From Planotetraspora sp. A-T 1434 (GTDB lineage: Bacteria; Actinomycetota; Actinomycetes; Streptosporangiales; Streptosporangiaceae), in assembly GCF_025420585.1 (NCBI RefSeq), contig NZ_JAOEGB010000015.1, positions 62,001 to 126,000 on the forward strand: a DNA stretch of 64,000 nt. The letters run 5' to 3'. This document shows, piece after piece, positions 8,443-15,250 of this stretch; the stretch's first letter is position 1, and each line of letters begins with the position of its first letter. Both the position numbers and the translations under genes were made by a program. The notes under the pieces are model-generated. The model was not told the DNA's origin, ran no database searches, and worked only from the letters and a program-made list of their open reading frames with translations.

Positions 8443-8473
8443 GGGCTCCGGCGGATCTTTTCCGCCGGAGCCC
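8443..8473 (+). terminator. hairpin terminator
   Basis: A 13-bp perfect stem (8443-8455 and 8461-8473), loop TCTTT, about 210 bases after the stop of copy 5. It has the same GGGCTCCGGCGGA arm as the hairpin at 9734. Confidence 0.7.
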
Positions 8474-8581
8474 TGACCTTTCCGGGGCTCTCACGTTTCT
8501 CCGCCCGACCGGCCGCCCCCAGCCGCACGTCCGATGCCACACGTCGCCCCGCCCGCGCGCCGACCCATGGCACGGCGCACC

Positions 8582-8711
8582 ACCTCCCCGCGGCCACCAC
8601 GCCGCACACGACCTCCCCGCAGCCATCACACCGCGCACCACCTCCCCGCAGCCATCACACCGCGCACCACCTCCCCGCAGCCATCACACCGCGCACCACC
8701 TCCCCGCGGCC
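8582..8711. repeat. 29-bp tandem repeat, about 4.5 units
   Basis: Units beginning ACCTCCCCGC start at 8582 (diverged), 8611, 8640 and 8669 (identical), with a partial unit at 8698. The units abut with no spacers. The surrounding 8474-9045 stretch holds no supported gene and is very C-rich on the + strand. Confidence 0.85.
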
Positions 8712-9045
8712 CAGGACCCTCAGTCCGCGCGGCCCGATTCCCATTGCGCCAAACTTGCCCACCCGCCCTCTCATGGGCCCCCTCCCCCGCGCCTGACCTC
8801 CGCCCCAGCCCGCGCGGGGTCATCTCGCCACGCGGTATCCGCCCCGGGCCCTCCGCGCCTCCCCGTCTCCCGCCGGCCCTACGCGTAACGGCCCTACGCC
8901 TGACGGTTCCCGCCGCCTTCGTGTCGGGCCGCTGCCGCTGCGCCCGGCATCCACCAAGCCGGCGCCCGATCAGCCCGCCGCGCCTCACCCCGTCCTCTTG
9001 TCAGGCGGTACGGCCCTCACCCTCCAGCCGGCCGACCCAGAGAAA

Positions 9046-9262
9046 CGGACATTTAGGGATGAAAGCCCCAGCCATCTTCTCAAATCGCCCATGATGGGAC
9101 AATCGGGCATCAAAGGCCGGAGTGTCGCCGTTTGTCCCGCATCGCCCTCGGCAATTAAGACATCGCGGGAGGGATGGCCCATTCGGGCCTTTCGACGACA
9201 TTTCTCCTCTATTCATGAAATGTCGCGAATCGGGCAATCGATCCTTTCAAGGGGGACACCCA
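9046..9262 (+). promoter_or_regulatory. promoter-like element and structured 5' leader of secreted-repeat gene 6
   Basis: CGGACATTT (9046-9054), CCGTTTGT (9128-9135), 17 bases, AATTAAGACA (9153-9162), hairpin P1 (9176-9180 with 9185-9189), hairpin P2 (9196-9204 with 9217-9225) and TCCTTTCAAGGGGG before the ATG. Order and spacing match the leaders of copies 1 and 4. Confidence 0.55.
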
Positions 9263-9562
9263 ATGCCCAAGCTCAGAGACGTTATCGCGGGGCTCGCGAT
9301 CAGCACAGCGGTTGCCGGCGGAGCTGTCGGCCTGAGCACCGCGACCACCGCCACCGCGGCGAGCGCGGCCACAATCCACAGCGACTGGGGCGACTGGGGC
9401 GGCTGGGGAGACTGGGCCAACTGGGGCAGCTGCCACAGGAACCGCTGGCACAAGTTCAGCCACACGAGGTTCCACCACAGGCACCGCCACCACGGCGACG
9501 TCAATAAGGTCGTAATCGTCAAGGCCAACGCCCGCGGCATGAGTGACATCGACTTCGACTGA
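9263..9562 (+). CDS. secreted Gly/Trp/His-rich protein, family copy 6
   Basis: 99 aa. Signal peptide MPKLRDVIAGLAISTAV to about residue 37 (ATAASAA), then a repeat of DWGDWGGWGDWANWG type, a His/Arg/Phe-rich stretch and an acidic C-terminus. It shares the signal-peptide pattern, leader and terminator with the other copies but lacks both the DFTLVLTPFQKT and AIGFQDKT cores, so it is the most diverged member. An extracellular low-complexity protein; function unknown. Confidence 0.75.
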   Translation: MPKLRDVIAGLAISTAVAGGAVGLSTATTATAASAATIHSDWGDWGGWGDWANWGSCHRNRWHKFSHTRFHHRHRHHGDVNKVVIVKANARGMSDIDFD

Positions 9563-9733
9563 GCCGGTGGCCTGCCGCGATGAGTGAGCTACGCGCCCCG
9601 GGCTGAGGGGCGAGAAGACCGGCGTGCCCATGCGCAGGGCGGCGCCAGCGCCTGGTCTTGTGACGCATCGACCTCTCGAGGCCGCTTCTCAGCCCGGACC
9701 TGGAGCCGGCTCTTCTCCAGGGCGTAGAAGTGA

Positions 9734-9765
9734 GGGCTCCGGCGGAACGATCTCCGCCGGAGCCC
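9734..9765. terminator. hairpin terminator between secreted-repeat gene 6 and ku
   Basis: A 13-bp perfect stem (9734-9746 and 9753-9765) in the convergent gap before the ku stop; it can serve both strands. Confidence 0.75.
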
Positions 9766-9782
9766 CCGCATCCGAACTCAAC

Positions 9783-10781
9783 TCACGCCGAGCGGCGCGT
9801 CTTCCGCTTGGCGGAAGCCTTCTCCTCTTCCGCGCTCTCCTCCCCCTCAGCCTCCCCCTCGGCCTTCTTCGAGGCCGACTTGGCGGTGGTCTTGGCAGTG
9901 GTCTTCGCGGTGGTCTTCGCGGTGGTCTTCGCGGCGGGTTTGTCGGCGGCCTTCTTCTTGGTGACGGCAGCGCCCTCGCGCTCGGTCTTCGCGGCAGCCG
10001 TACCCTCGCGTTCGCGCTTGGCGGCCTCGACGCTGGCGCGCAGAGCGGCCATCAGGTCGACAACGGGCCCCTGCTCGGCCGGAGCCTCGGCCGCGACGAC
10101 CTCCTTACCGGCGATCTTGGCCTCGATGACCTCCTGCAGGGCCTCCCGGTAGGCGTCCCGGTACTCGTCGGGGTCGAAGTCGGCGACCATCGTGTCGATC
10201 AAAGACTCGGCCATCTTGAGCTCCTGGGGCCGGACGTCGACGTCCTCCTCCAGGAACGGGAAATCGGCCTCGCGCACCTCGTCCGGCCAGAGCATCGTCT
10301 CCAGCACGAAGACGCCGTCGCGGACCCGGAGCGTCGCGAGTGACTCGCGCTGCCGGAGCGCCACCTTCACGATCGCCACGTGCCCGGACTGCTCCAGCGC
10401 GTCCCTCAGCAGCACGTACGGCTTGGCCCCCTGAGCGTCCGGCTCCAGGTAGTACGACTTGGCGAAGTAGATGGGGTCGATCTGCTCGGCGGGGGTGAAC
10501 TGCAGCACGTCGATCCGCCGGGACGTGGTGAGCGGCAACTGCGCGAAGTCCTCGTCCGTCAGCACGACCATCTCGCCGGTGGCCAGTTCATAGCCCTTGG
10601 CGATGTCCGCGTACGGGACCTCTTCGCCGTCGGCGGTGCAGACCCTCTTGTACCTGATCCGCCCACCGTCTTCCCGGTGCACCTGGTGGAAGGTGACGTC
10701 CTTCTGTTCGGTCGCCGAGAACAGCTTCACGGGTATAGTGACCAACCCGAACGAGATGGCGCCCTTCCAGATGCTCCGCAT
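9783..10781 (-). CDS. ku: Ku family DNA end-binding protein
   Basis: A homodimeric Ku that binds broken DNA ends and recruits the LigD activities in bacterial non-homologous end joining. The 332-aa protein starts MRSIWKGAISFGLVTIPVKL, the standard bacterial Ku opening, and keeps the core beta-barrel region (KRVCTADGEEVPY, GYELATGEMVVLTDEDF). After about residue 255 it has a long Lys/Ala/Thr tail with five AKTT repeats and a basic end, as in actinobacterial Ku proteins whose tails bind DNA. The ATG at 10781 is chosen by homology; the ribosome-binding site is weak. It is divergent from the ligase gene 77 bp away. Confidence 0.95.
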   Translation of the reverse strand: MRSIWKGAISFGLVTIPVKLFSATEQKDVTFHQVHREDGGRIRYKRVCTADGEEVPYADIAKGYELATGEMVVLTDEDFAQLPLTTSRRIDVLQFTPAEQIDPIYFAKSYYLEPDAQGAKPYVLLRDALEQSGHVAIVKVALRQRESLATLRVRDGVFVLETMLWPDEVREADFPFLEEDVDVRPQELKMAESLIDTMVADFDPDEYRDAYREALQEVIEAKIAGKEVVAAEAPAEQGPVVDLMAALRASVEAAKREREGTAAAKTEREGAAVTKKKAADKPAAKTTAKTTAKTTAKTTAKSASKKAEGEAEGEESAEEEKASAKRKTRRSA

Positions 10782-10858
10782 AGCCACATTCTCGTCTCTG
10801 TGTTCGAATACCGCTATACCTAGATTCAAGTGACTTACCTCATGGGCAGGTACCCACT

Positions 10859-11824
10859 ATGGCGGTTCCGTACCCGGTTGAGCCAATGCTCGCGGTCGCC
10901 GGAGAGCTCCCTTTGGACTGCGCGGCATACGCCCTTGAGGTCAAGTGGGACGGCATCCGGACGATCGCGTACATCGACGACGGCGTCAGGGTCACCGGCC
11001 GCCGCGGCACCGACTTCACCTCCCGCTATCCCGAGATCGCGAAAGCGGTCGCGCCGCTCGCCGGGCGCCGGGCCGTCATCGACGGCGAGGTCGTGGCCTT
11101 CGACCCCGCCGGACGGCCCAGCTTCGAGCTGCTCCAGCGGCGGATGAACGTGCCGGATCCGAAGGGCGCCGGGCTCCTCGGCGTCGTCCCTGTCTCCTAT
11201 CTGCCCTTCGACCTGCTGCATCTCGACGGGCACACGCTGTTCGACCTGCCGTACCGGGACCGGAGGGAGCTGCTCGACTCGCTCGGGCTGGACGCCCCGC
11301 CGTACCTTCCGTGCGATCCGGCCGTGCTGGAGGCCACCCGCGCGCAGGGCTTGGAAGGCGTGGTGGCCAAGCGGCTCGACTCGCCGTACCGGCCGGGACG
11401 GCGCAGCGACTGGTGGGTCAAGGTCAAGAACCTCAACACCGCCGAGGTCGTCGTCGGCGGCTGGCGCCCCGGCAAGGGCCGCCGCGAGGGCGGCGTCGGC
11501 TCGCTCCTCGTCGGCATGTACGGCGGGCCGTTCCCCGCCGGGCACGGGTTCCTCTACGTCGGCCATGTGGGCACCGGGTTCACCGACGCCGTGCTCGACC
11601 ACCTGTACCGGCTGCTCAAGCCCCTGGAGATCGGGCAGAGCGCATTCTCGACCAGTCTTCCCAGGGAAATAAGCAAGGACGCACACTGGGTTCGGCCCGA
11701 GCTTGTGGGGGAGGTGGCCTTCACGATGTGGACGAACGAAGGCCGGCTCCGCCATCCGGTCTGGCGTGGCGTGCGGACCGACAAGGTCCCCGCCGAGGTG
11801 CGGCGAGAGGAGCAGCAGGGATGA
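10859..11824 (+). CDS. ATP-dependent DNA ligase (LigD ligase domain, stand-alone)
   Basis: Seals nicks in NHEJ by lysine adenylation. Seen: the adenylation motif KWDGIR (Lys at about residue 29), motif III-like FDLLHLDG, motif IV EGVVAKR and motif V WVKVKN, followed by an OB-fold domain ending at VRTDKVPAEV. At 321 aa it matches the ligase module of LigD without the polymerase or phosphoesterase modules. Its stop overlaps the start of the polymerase gene by 4 bases (ATGA), so both are made together, and it is divergent from ku. No phosphoesterase domain gene is visible nearby. Confidence 0.95.
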   Translation: MAVPYPVEPMLAVAGELPLDCAAYALEVKWDGIRTIAYIDDGVRVTGRRGTDFTSRYPEIAKAVAPLAGRRAVIDGEVVAFDPAGRPSFELLQRRMNVPDPKGAGLLGVVPVSYLPFDLLHLDGHTLFDLPYRDRRELLDSLGLDAPPYLPCDPAVLEATRAQGLEGVVAKRLDSPYRPGRRSDWWVKVKNLNTAEVVVGGWRPGKGRREGGVGSLLVGMYGGPFPAGHGFLYVGHVGTGFTDAVLDHLYRLLKPLEIGQSAFSTSLPREISKDAHWVRPELVGEVAFTMWTNEGRLRHPVWRGVRTDKVPAEVRREEQQG

Positions 11825-12702
11825 CGCAGAAGGTGCTGGTGAGGGTCGACGGCAGGGAGCTGTCCCTGAGCAACCTGGACAAGGTGCTCTACCCCGACGC
11901 GGCGTTCACCAAGGCCGAGGTCATCGACTACTACTCCCGGATCGCCCCGGTCCTGCTCCCTCATCTGAAGGACCGCCCGCTGACCGTGAAGCGCTTCCCC
12001 AACGGCGTCAACGGCGGGTTCTTCTTCGAGAAGAACGCTCCCTCGCACACGCCCGACTGGATCCCCACGGTCAACCTCCCCGCCCCGGGCAGCACGAAGA
12101 ACCGGGAGACGATCGACTTCCCGATCGTGAACGACCTGCCATCGCTGGTCTACTACGCCAACCTCGCGGCCCTGGAGCTGCACCTTCCGATGTGGCGGGT
12201 GACGGAGGACGGCGAGCCGCTGCCGCCGGACACACTCGTCTTCGACCTCGACCCCGGCGCGCCCGCCACGATCGTCGACTGCTGCCGCGTCGCCGTGCTC
12301 CTGCGGGACACCCTCAAGGAGGACGGCCACGAGAGCTTCCCGAAGACCAGCGGCAACAAGGGCATGCAGCTCTACGTCCCATGGGACCAGGGGCCGGGCA
12401 CGTCCGACTACGCCAAGGCGCTCGCGCAGCGGCTGGAGGCCGAGAACCCGTACGTGACCAGCGTGATGGCGAAGCGGGCCCGGCCCGGGAAGGTCTTCAT
12501 CGACTGGAGCCAGAACAACCCCTACAAGACCACGGTCGCGCCGTACTCGCTGCGCGCCAACCGGATCCCCACCGTGTCCACCCCCCTCCTCTGGGACGAG
12601 GTCGAGAGCTGCGGCAGCCCTGACGAGCTGGTCTTTACCGCCCCGGACGTGCTGGCCCGGGTGGAGGAACACGGCGACCTCTTCATGCCCGCCCGCGCTT
12701 AG
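11821..12702 (+). CDS. LigD-type primase-polymerase (stand-alone polymerase domain)
   Basis: An archaeo-eukaryotic primase-fold polymerase that fills gaps or adds ribonucleotides at NHEJ ends. Seen in the 293 aa: the N-terminal phosphate-binding region (LSNLDKVLYPD, KRFPNGVNGGFFFEKNAP), the metal-binding FDLDPG motif, the TSGNKGMQLYVP strand and the FIDWSQNNPYKTTVAPYSLR block that holds the third acidic ligand. Translation is coupled to the upstream ligase through an ATGA overlap. The two genes split the LigD functions, in the order ligase then polymerase. Confidence 0.95.
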   Translation: MTQKVLVRVDGRELSLSNLDKVLYPDAAFTKAEVIDYYSRIAPVLLPHLKDRPLTVKRFPNGVNGGFFFEKNAPSHTPDWIPTVNLPAPGSTKNRETIDFPIVNDLPSLVYYANLAALELHLPMWRVTEDGEPLPPDTLVFDLDPGAPATIVDCCRVAVLLRDTLKEDGHESFPKTSGNKGMQLYVPWDQGPGTSDYAKALAQRLEAENPYVTSVMAKRARPGKVFIDWSQNNPYKTTVAPYSLRANRIPTVSTPLLWDEVESCGSPDELVFTAPDVLARVEEHGDLFMPARA

Positions 12703-12789
12703 GTCCTTGAGTGGCGGCCCGAGCCGTGACGTGGACCTGCCGTAGTGTGGGACCTGTCGCAGCAGACCCCCGGACGGGAGGACGTGCAC

Positions 12790-12993
12790 ATGTCCGAGAT
12801 GGAACCCCTCGACGAGGTGGTCGAGGAGCTGCCGATCGAGGCCCCGGAGGCTGACGCGGTCGAGCAGCGCCAACTCGTGAAGGTCGCGGAGGACAACCGC
12901 TGGCCGGAGCAGGTCCCGTTCGAAGCCGACCCCGCCGACGTCGCCGAGCAGGAGCGCACGGTGGACCTCGGCGATGACGAAGACTATCGCTGA
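12790..12993 (+). CDS. small acidic conserved protein
   Basis: 67 aa, strongly acidic, starting MSEMEPLDEVVEELPIEAP and ending DLGDDEDYR. The ATG at 12790 is preceded by GGGAGG at 9 bases; an upstream in-frame ATG at 12745 is less likely. No domain or signal peptide is seen. It stands alone between the NHEJ genes and the TetR gene, on the same strand as both. Function unknown. Confidence 0.7.
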   Translation: MSEMEPLDEVVEELPIEAPEADAVEQRQLVKVAEDNRWPEQVPFEADPADVAEQERTVDLGDDEDYR

Positions 12994-13066
12994 CCTGGTT
13001 ACCGCCGCGTAGGATGAGCCACGGGGCGGCGAGCCCCCCGATATCCCTCCCCACAAGGAGACTGCC

Positions 13067-13687
13067 GTGACCGCTACCCCGGACGCCAAGCCCCGGGGCA
13101 CCCGGCTGCCCCGGATGGCCCGCCGCCGCCAGCTCCTGAGCGCGGCCCAGGAAGTGTTCGTGGAGAACGGTTACCACGCGGCGGCGATGGACGAGATCGC
13201 CGAGCGGGCCGGAGTCAGCAAGCCGGTCCTCTACCAGCACTTCCCCGGGAAGCTGGAGCTCTATCTCGCCCTCCTCGACCTGCACGTCGAGGACATGGTG
13301 ACCCGCTGCCGCGAAGCGCTGGCCTCCACGACCGACAACAAGCAGCGGGTCCAGGCGGCCATCGGCGCCTTCTTCGACTTCGTGTCCAGTCAGGGCGAGG
13401 CGTTCCGGCTGGTCTTCGAGTCGGACCTGCGCAATGTCGCGCCCGTGCGCCAGCGCGTCGAGCGGTCCCTCCAGGAGAGCGCCGAGGCGATCAGCCAGGT
13501 GATCCAGGAGGACACCGGCTGCTCCAGCGACGAGGCCCACCTGCTCGGCGTCGGCCTGGTCGGCATGGCCGAGGTGAGCGCGCGCTACTGGCTCACCAGC
13601 CACGGCTCCATCCCCAAGGAGGCGGCCACTCAGCTCATGGCCCGGCTCGCCTGGCGCGGCATCAGCGGCTTCCCCCGGACCGGCTGA
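13067..13687 (+). CDS. TetR/AcrR family transcriptional regulator
   Basis: 206 aa. The N-terminal TetR helix-turn-helix is clear: RRRQLLSAAQEVFVENGY, then MDEIAERAGVSKPVLYQHFPGKLELYLALL. The C-terminal ligand-binding part (about residues 85-206) is helical and contains FFDFVSSQGEAFRLVFESDL. The start is GTG with AAGGAG 6 bases upstream. The nearest gene is DUF3107, 95 bp downstream on the same strand, so a role in that unit or self-regulation is possible. The ligand is unknown. Confidence 0.92.
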   Translation: MTATPDAKPRGTRLPRMARRRQLLSAAQEVFVENGYHAAAMDEIAERAGVSKPVLYQHFPGKLELYLALLDLHVEDMVTRCREALASTTDNKQRVQAAIGAFFDFVSSQGEAFRLVFESDLRNVAPVRQRVERSLQESAEAISQVIQEDTGCSSDEAHLLGVGLVGMAEVSARYWLTSHGSIPKEAATQLMARLAWRGISGFPRTG

Positions 13688-13782
13688 CGGGCGAATTGTG
13701 TTCGCTTGACGCGATCACAGGGCTCATCGCGCCCCTCGGCGACGACGATGGGTATGAACAGCCCTCTCGAAAGGGGAGCCCG

Positions 13783-14013
13783 ATGGAAATCAAGATCGGC
13801 GTGCAGTCGGTGCACCGCGAGATCATCGTGGAGACCGACCTGTCGGCCGAGCAGATCGAGGAGGAGCTCCGCAAGGCGCTCGCCACCGAAAAAGGCGTCT
13901 TCTCGTTGACCGACACCAAGGGCCGGCGCGTCGTCGTCCCCGTGGCCTCGCTCGGTTTCGTCGAGATCGGCGAGGACGAGCAGCGCGCCGTCGGCTTCGG
14001 CGGAACTCTGTAG
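13783..14013 (+). CDS. DUF3107 family protein
   Basis: 76 aa. It starts MEIKIGVQSVHREIIVETD and ends RAVGFGGTL, the typical pattern of this actinobacterial family of small alpha/beta proteins with ATP-binding-subunit annotation but no proven function. AGGGGAG lies 5 bases before the ATG. It follows the TetR gene and converges on the ferritin-like gene and the ArsR remnant. No catalytic motif is visible. Confidence 0.85.
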   Translation: MEIKIGVQSVHREIIVETDLSAEQIEEELRKALATEKGVFSLTDTKGRRVVVPVASLGFVEIGEDEQRAVGFGGTL

Positions 14014-14096
14014 CCACCCTCCTTCGGCGTGGGCCGCCGCGCGGTCACCCATATCCGCATCCGCGGGGGCGACGGCCGTGGTCCGCGCCGTGGGTG

Positions 14097-14279
14097 TCAC
14101 CCCGCCTCCGGCTGACTGTCGGACAGTCCGCGCTGCCCCTCCGCAGCACGGCGCGCGAAGTCCAGCGATTCGGCCCACATCTCGTGAAGGAACTGCCGTA
14201 GCGGCGCGAGGCCCTCATGCCTCGCACGGTACAACCGTTTGGCGCCCTCACGCCGCTGGATCAACAGACCGGCTTCGGC
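14097..14279 (-). pseudogene. remnant of an ArsR-type regulator (C-terminal 60 aa)
   Basis: Reading in frame directly past the stop codon of the ferritin-like gene gives EAGLLIQRREGAKRLYRAR, then HEGLAPLRQFLHEMW and AESLDFARRAAEG, then a stop. This is the wing and last helix of ArsR/HTH_5 regulators of the kind that precede SRPBCC proteins. The N-terminal helix-turn-helix and any start codon are missing, so it is a truncated remnant fused in position to the end of the ferritin-like gene. A readthrough product is possible in principle but unsupported. Confidence 0.7.
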
Positions 14280-14939
14280 TCACGCGCCGGGCGTCAGCCC
14301 GAGAGCCGCCATCCGCTTGCCGTGCTCCTCGGTCAGCCTGGCGAAGAGGCGGCCGACCTCCGCGAGGTCCTCACCCTCCTCCCCTACGAGCAGGCCGGCC
14401 AGCTCCGGGCGGGCCGCGGCGAGCCGCTGACCCTGGCTCAGCGCCTCTCCCACCATCCGGCGCGCCCACAGCGCCAGCCGTCCGCTCAGCCGGGGGTCGG
14501 CCTCGATCGCCGCCCGGACCCTTTCCACGGCGAACTCCGAGCGGCCCGTGTCGGCAAGCACCTCGTCCACCAGCTCCCTCGTGGACGGGTCGGCCCGCCG
14601 CGCGGCCTCGCGGTAGAAGTCCCCCGCGATCCCGGTGCCCACGTATGCCTTCACCAGGGCCTCGTGCCAGTCCCTGGGCTTCGTCTGGGCGTGCCAGGCG
14701 TCGATGGCGTCCACGAAGGGGGCCATCGCCTCCTCCGCGTCGACGCCGAGCGACTCCAGCCGGTCACGGAGCACGCGGAAGTGTCCGTACTCGGTGGCGG
14801 CGACGTCACCCAGCGCCGCCCGGTCGTTCAGGGTCGGAGCCAGCAGCGCGGCGTCCTCGGCCAGCCGGAGGAACGCGGTCAGCTCGGCGTACGCCAGCAC
14901 GCCCAGGAGGTCCACGATGCCGGGAGAGCTATCAGTCAT
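14280..14939 (-). CDS. ferritin-like fold protein (MiaE-like)
   Basis: 219 aa, nearly all helical. It matches the actinobacterial ferritin-like proteins related to tRNA hydroxylase MiaE that are commonly encoded next to a DEAD-box helicase, as here. Candidate di-iron ligands are visible in YAELTAFLRLAEDA, ATEYGHFRVLRDRLE and RLTEEHGKRM. The start is ATG at 14939. It is divergent from the helicase gene across a 311-bp gap. Substrate and metal binding are not proven. Confidence 0.82.
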   Translation of the reverse strand: MTDSSPGIVDLLGVLAYAELTAFLRLAEDAALLAPTLNDRAALGDVAATEYGHFRVLRDRLESLGVDAEEAMAPFVDAIDAWHAQTKPRDWHEALVKAYVGTGIAGDFYREAARRADPSTRELVDEVLADTGRSEFAVERVRAAIEADPRLSGRLALWARRMVGEALSQGQRLAAARPELAGLLVGEEGEDLAEVGRLFARLTEEHGKRMAALGLTPGA

Positions 14940-15250
14940 GGGTGCAGCGTAAGGGTGCGGCGTGAGGGTCCGGGGTCACGCCTCCGGAGCGACGGGCGCG
15001 GGACCGCCCGCATCCGGTAGGAGGAGGGACTTTTAGCGGGAAGGAGCAGAAATCGGTTCCCCGTTGTGGTATCGAGTAGACTGCTCTGTGAAAGTGCGAC
15101 CGCACTATGTTGATCCGGGGTATTGGTTCCCGGAGCCCCCAGTAATTGGATGCCGCGGTCGCTGATCACGACGAAGGCGCGACATCCGCGAGGGCCCGAC
15201 CGGGGGAGATCTGCCGGCCAGGATGACCCGGAAGGCCGCCTTCGCACCGA
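14940..15250. promoter_or_regulatory. divergent intergenic region with probable long helicase leader
   Basis: No gene is seen. The segment 15040-15130 is less GC-rich than its surroundings and contains AGTGCGACCGCACT, a short palindrome. A promoter in that part would give the helicase a leader of 100-200 bases, as is common for cold-inducible helicases; this is inference. Confidence 0.35.

Noticed and set aside
8582-8711. 29-bp repeat as a CRISPR array
   Set aside because: Units abut directly with no spacers.
10782-10858. LexA/SOS box between ku and the ligase gene
   Set aside because: Only a GTTCGA half-site is present; the second half-site of an actinobacterial SOS box is absent.
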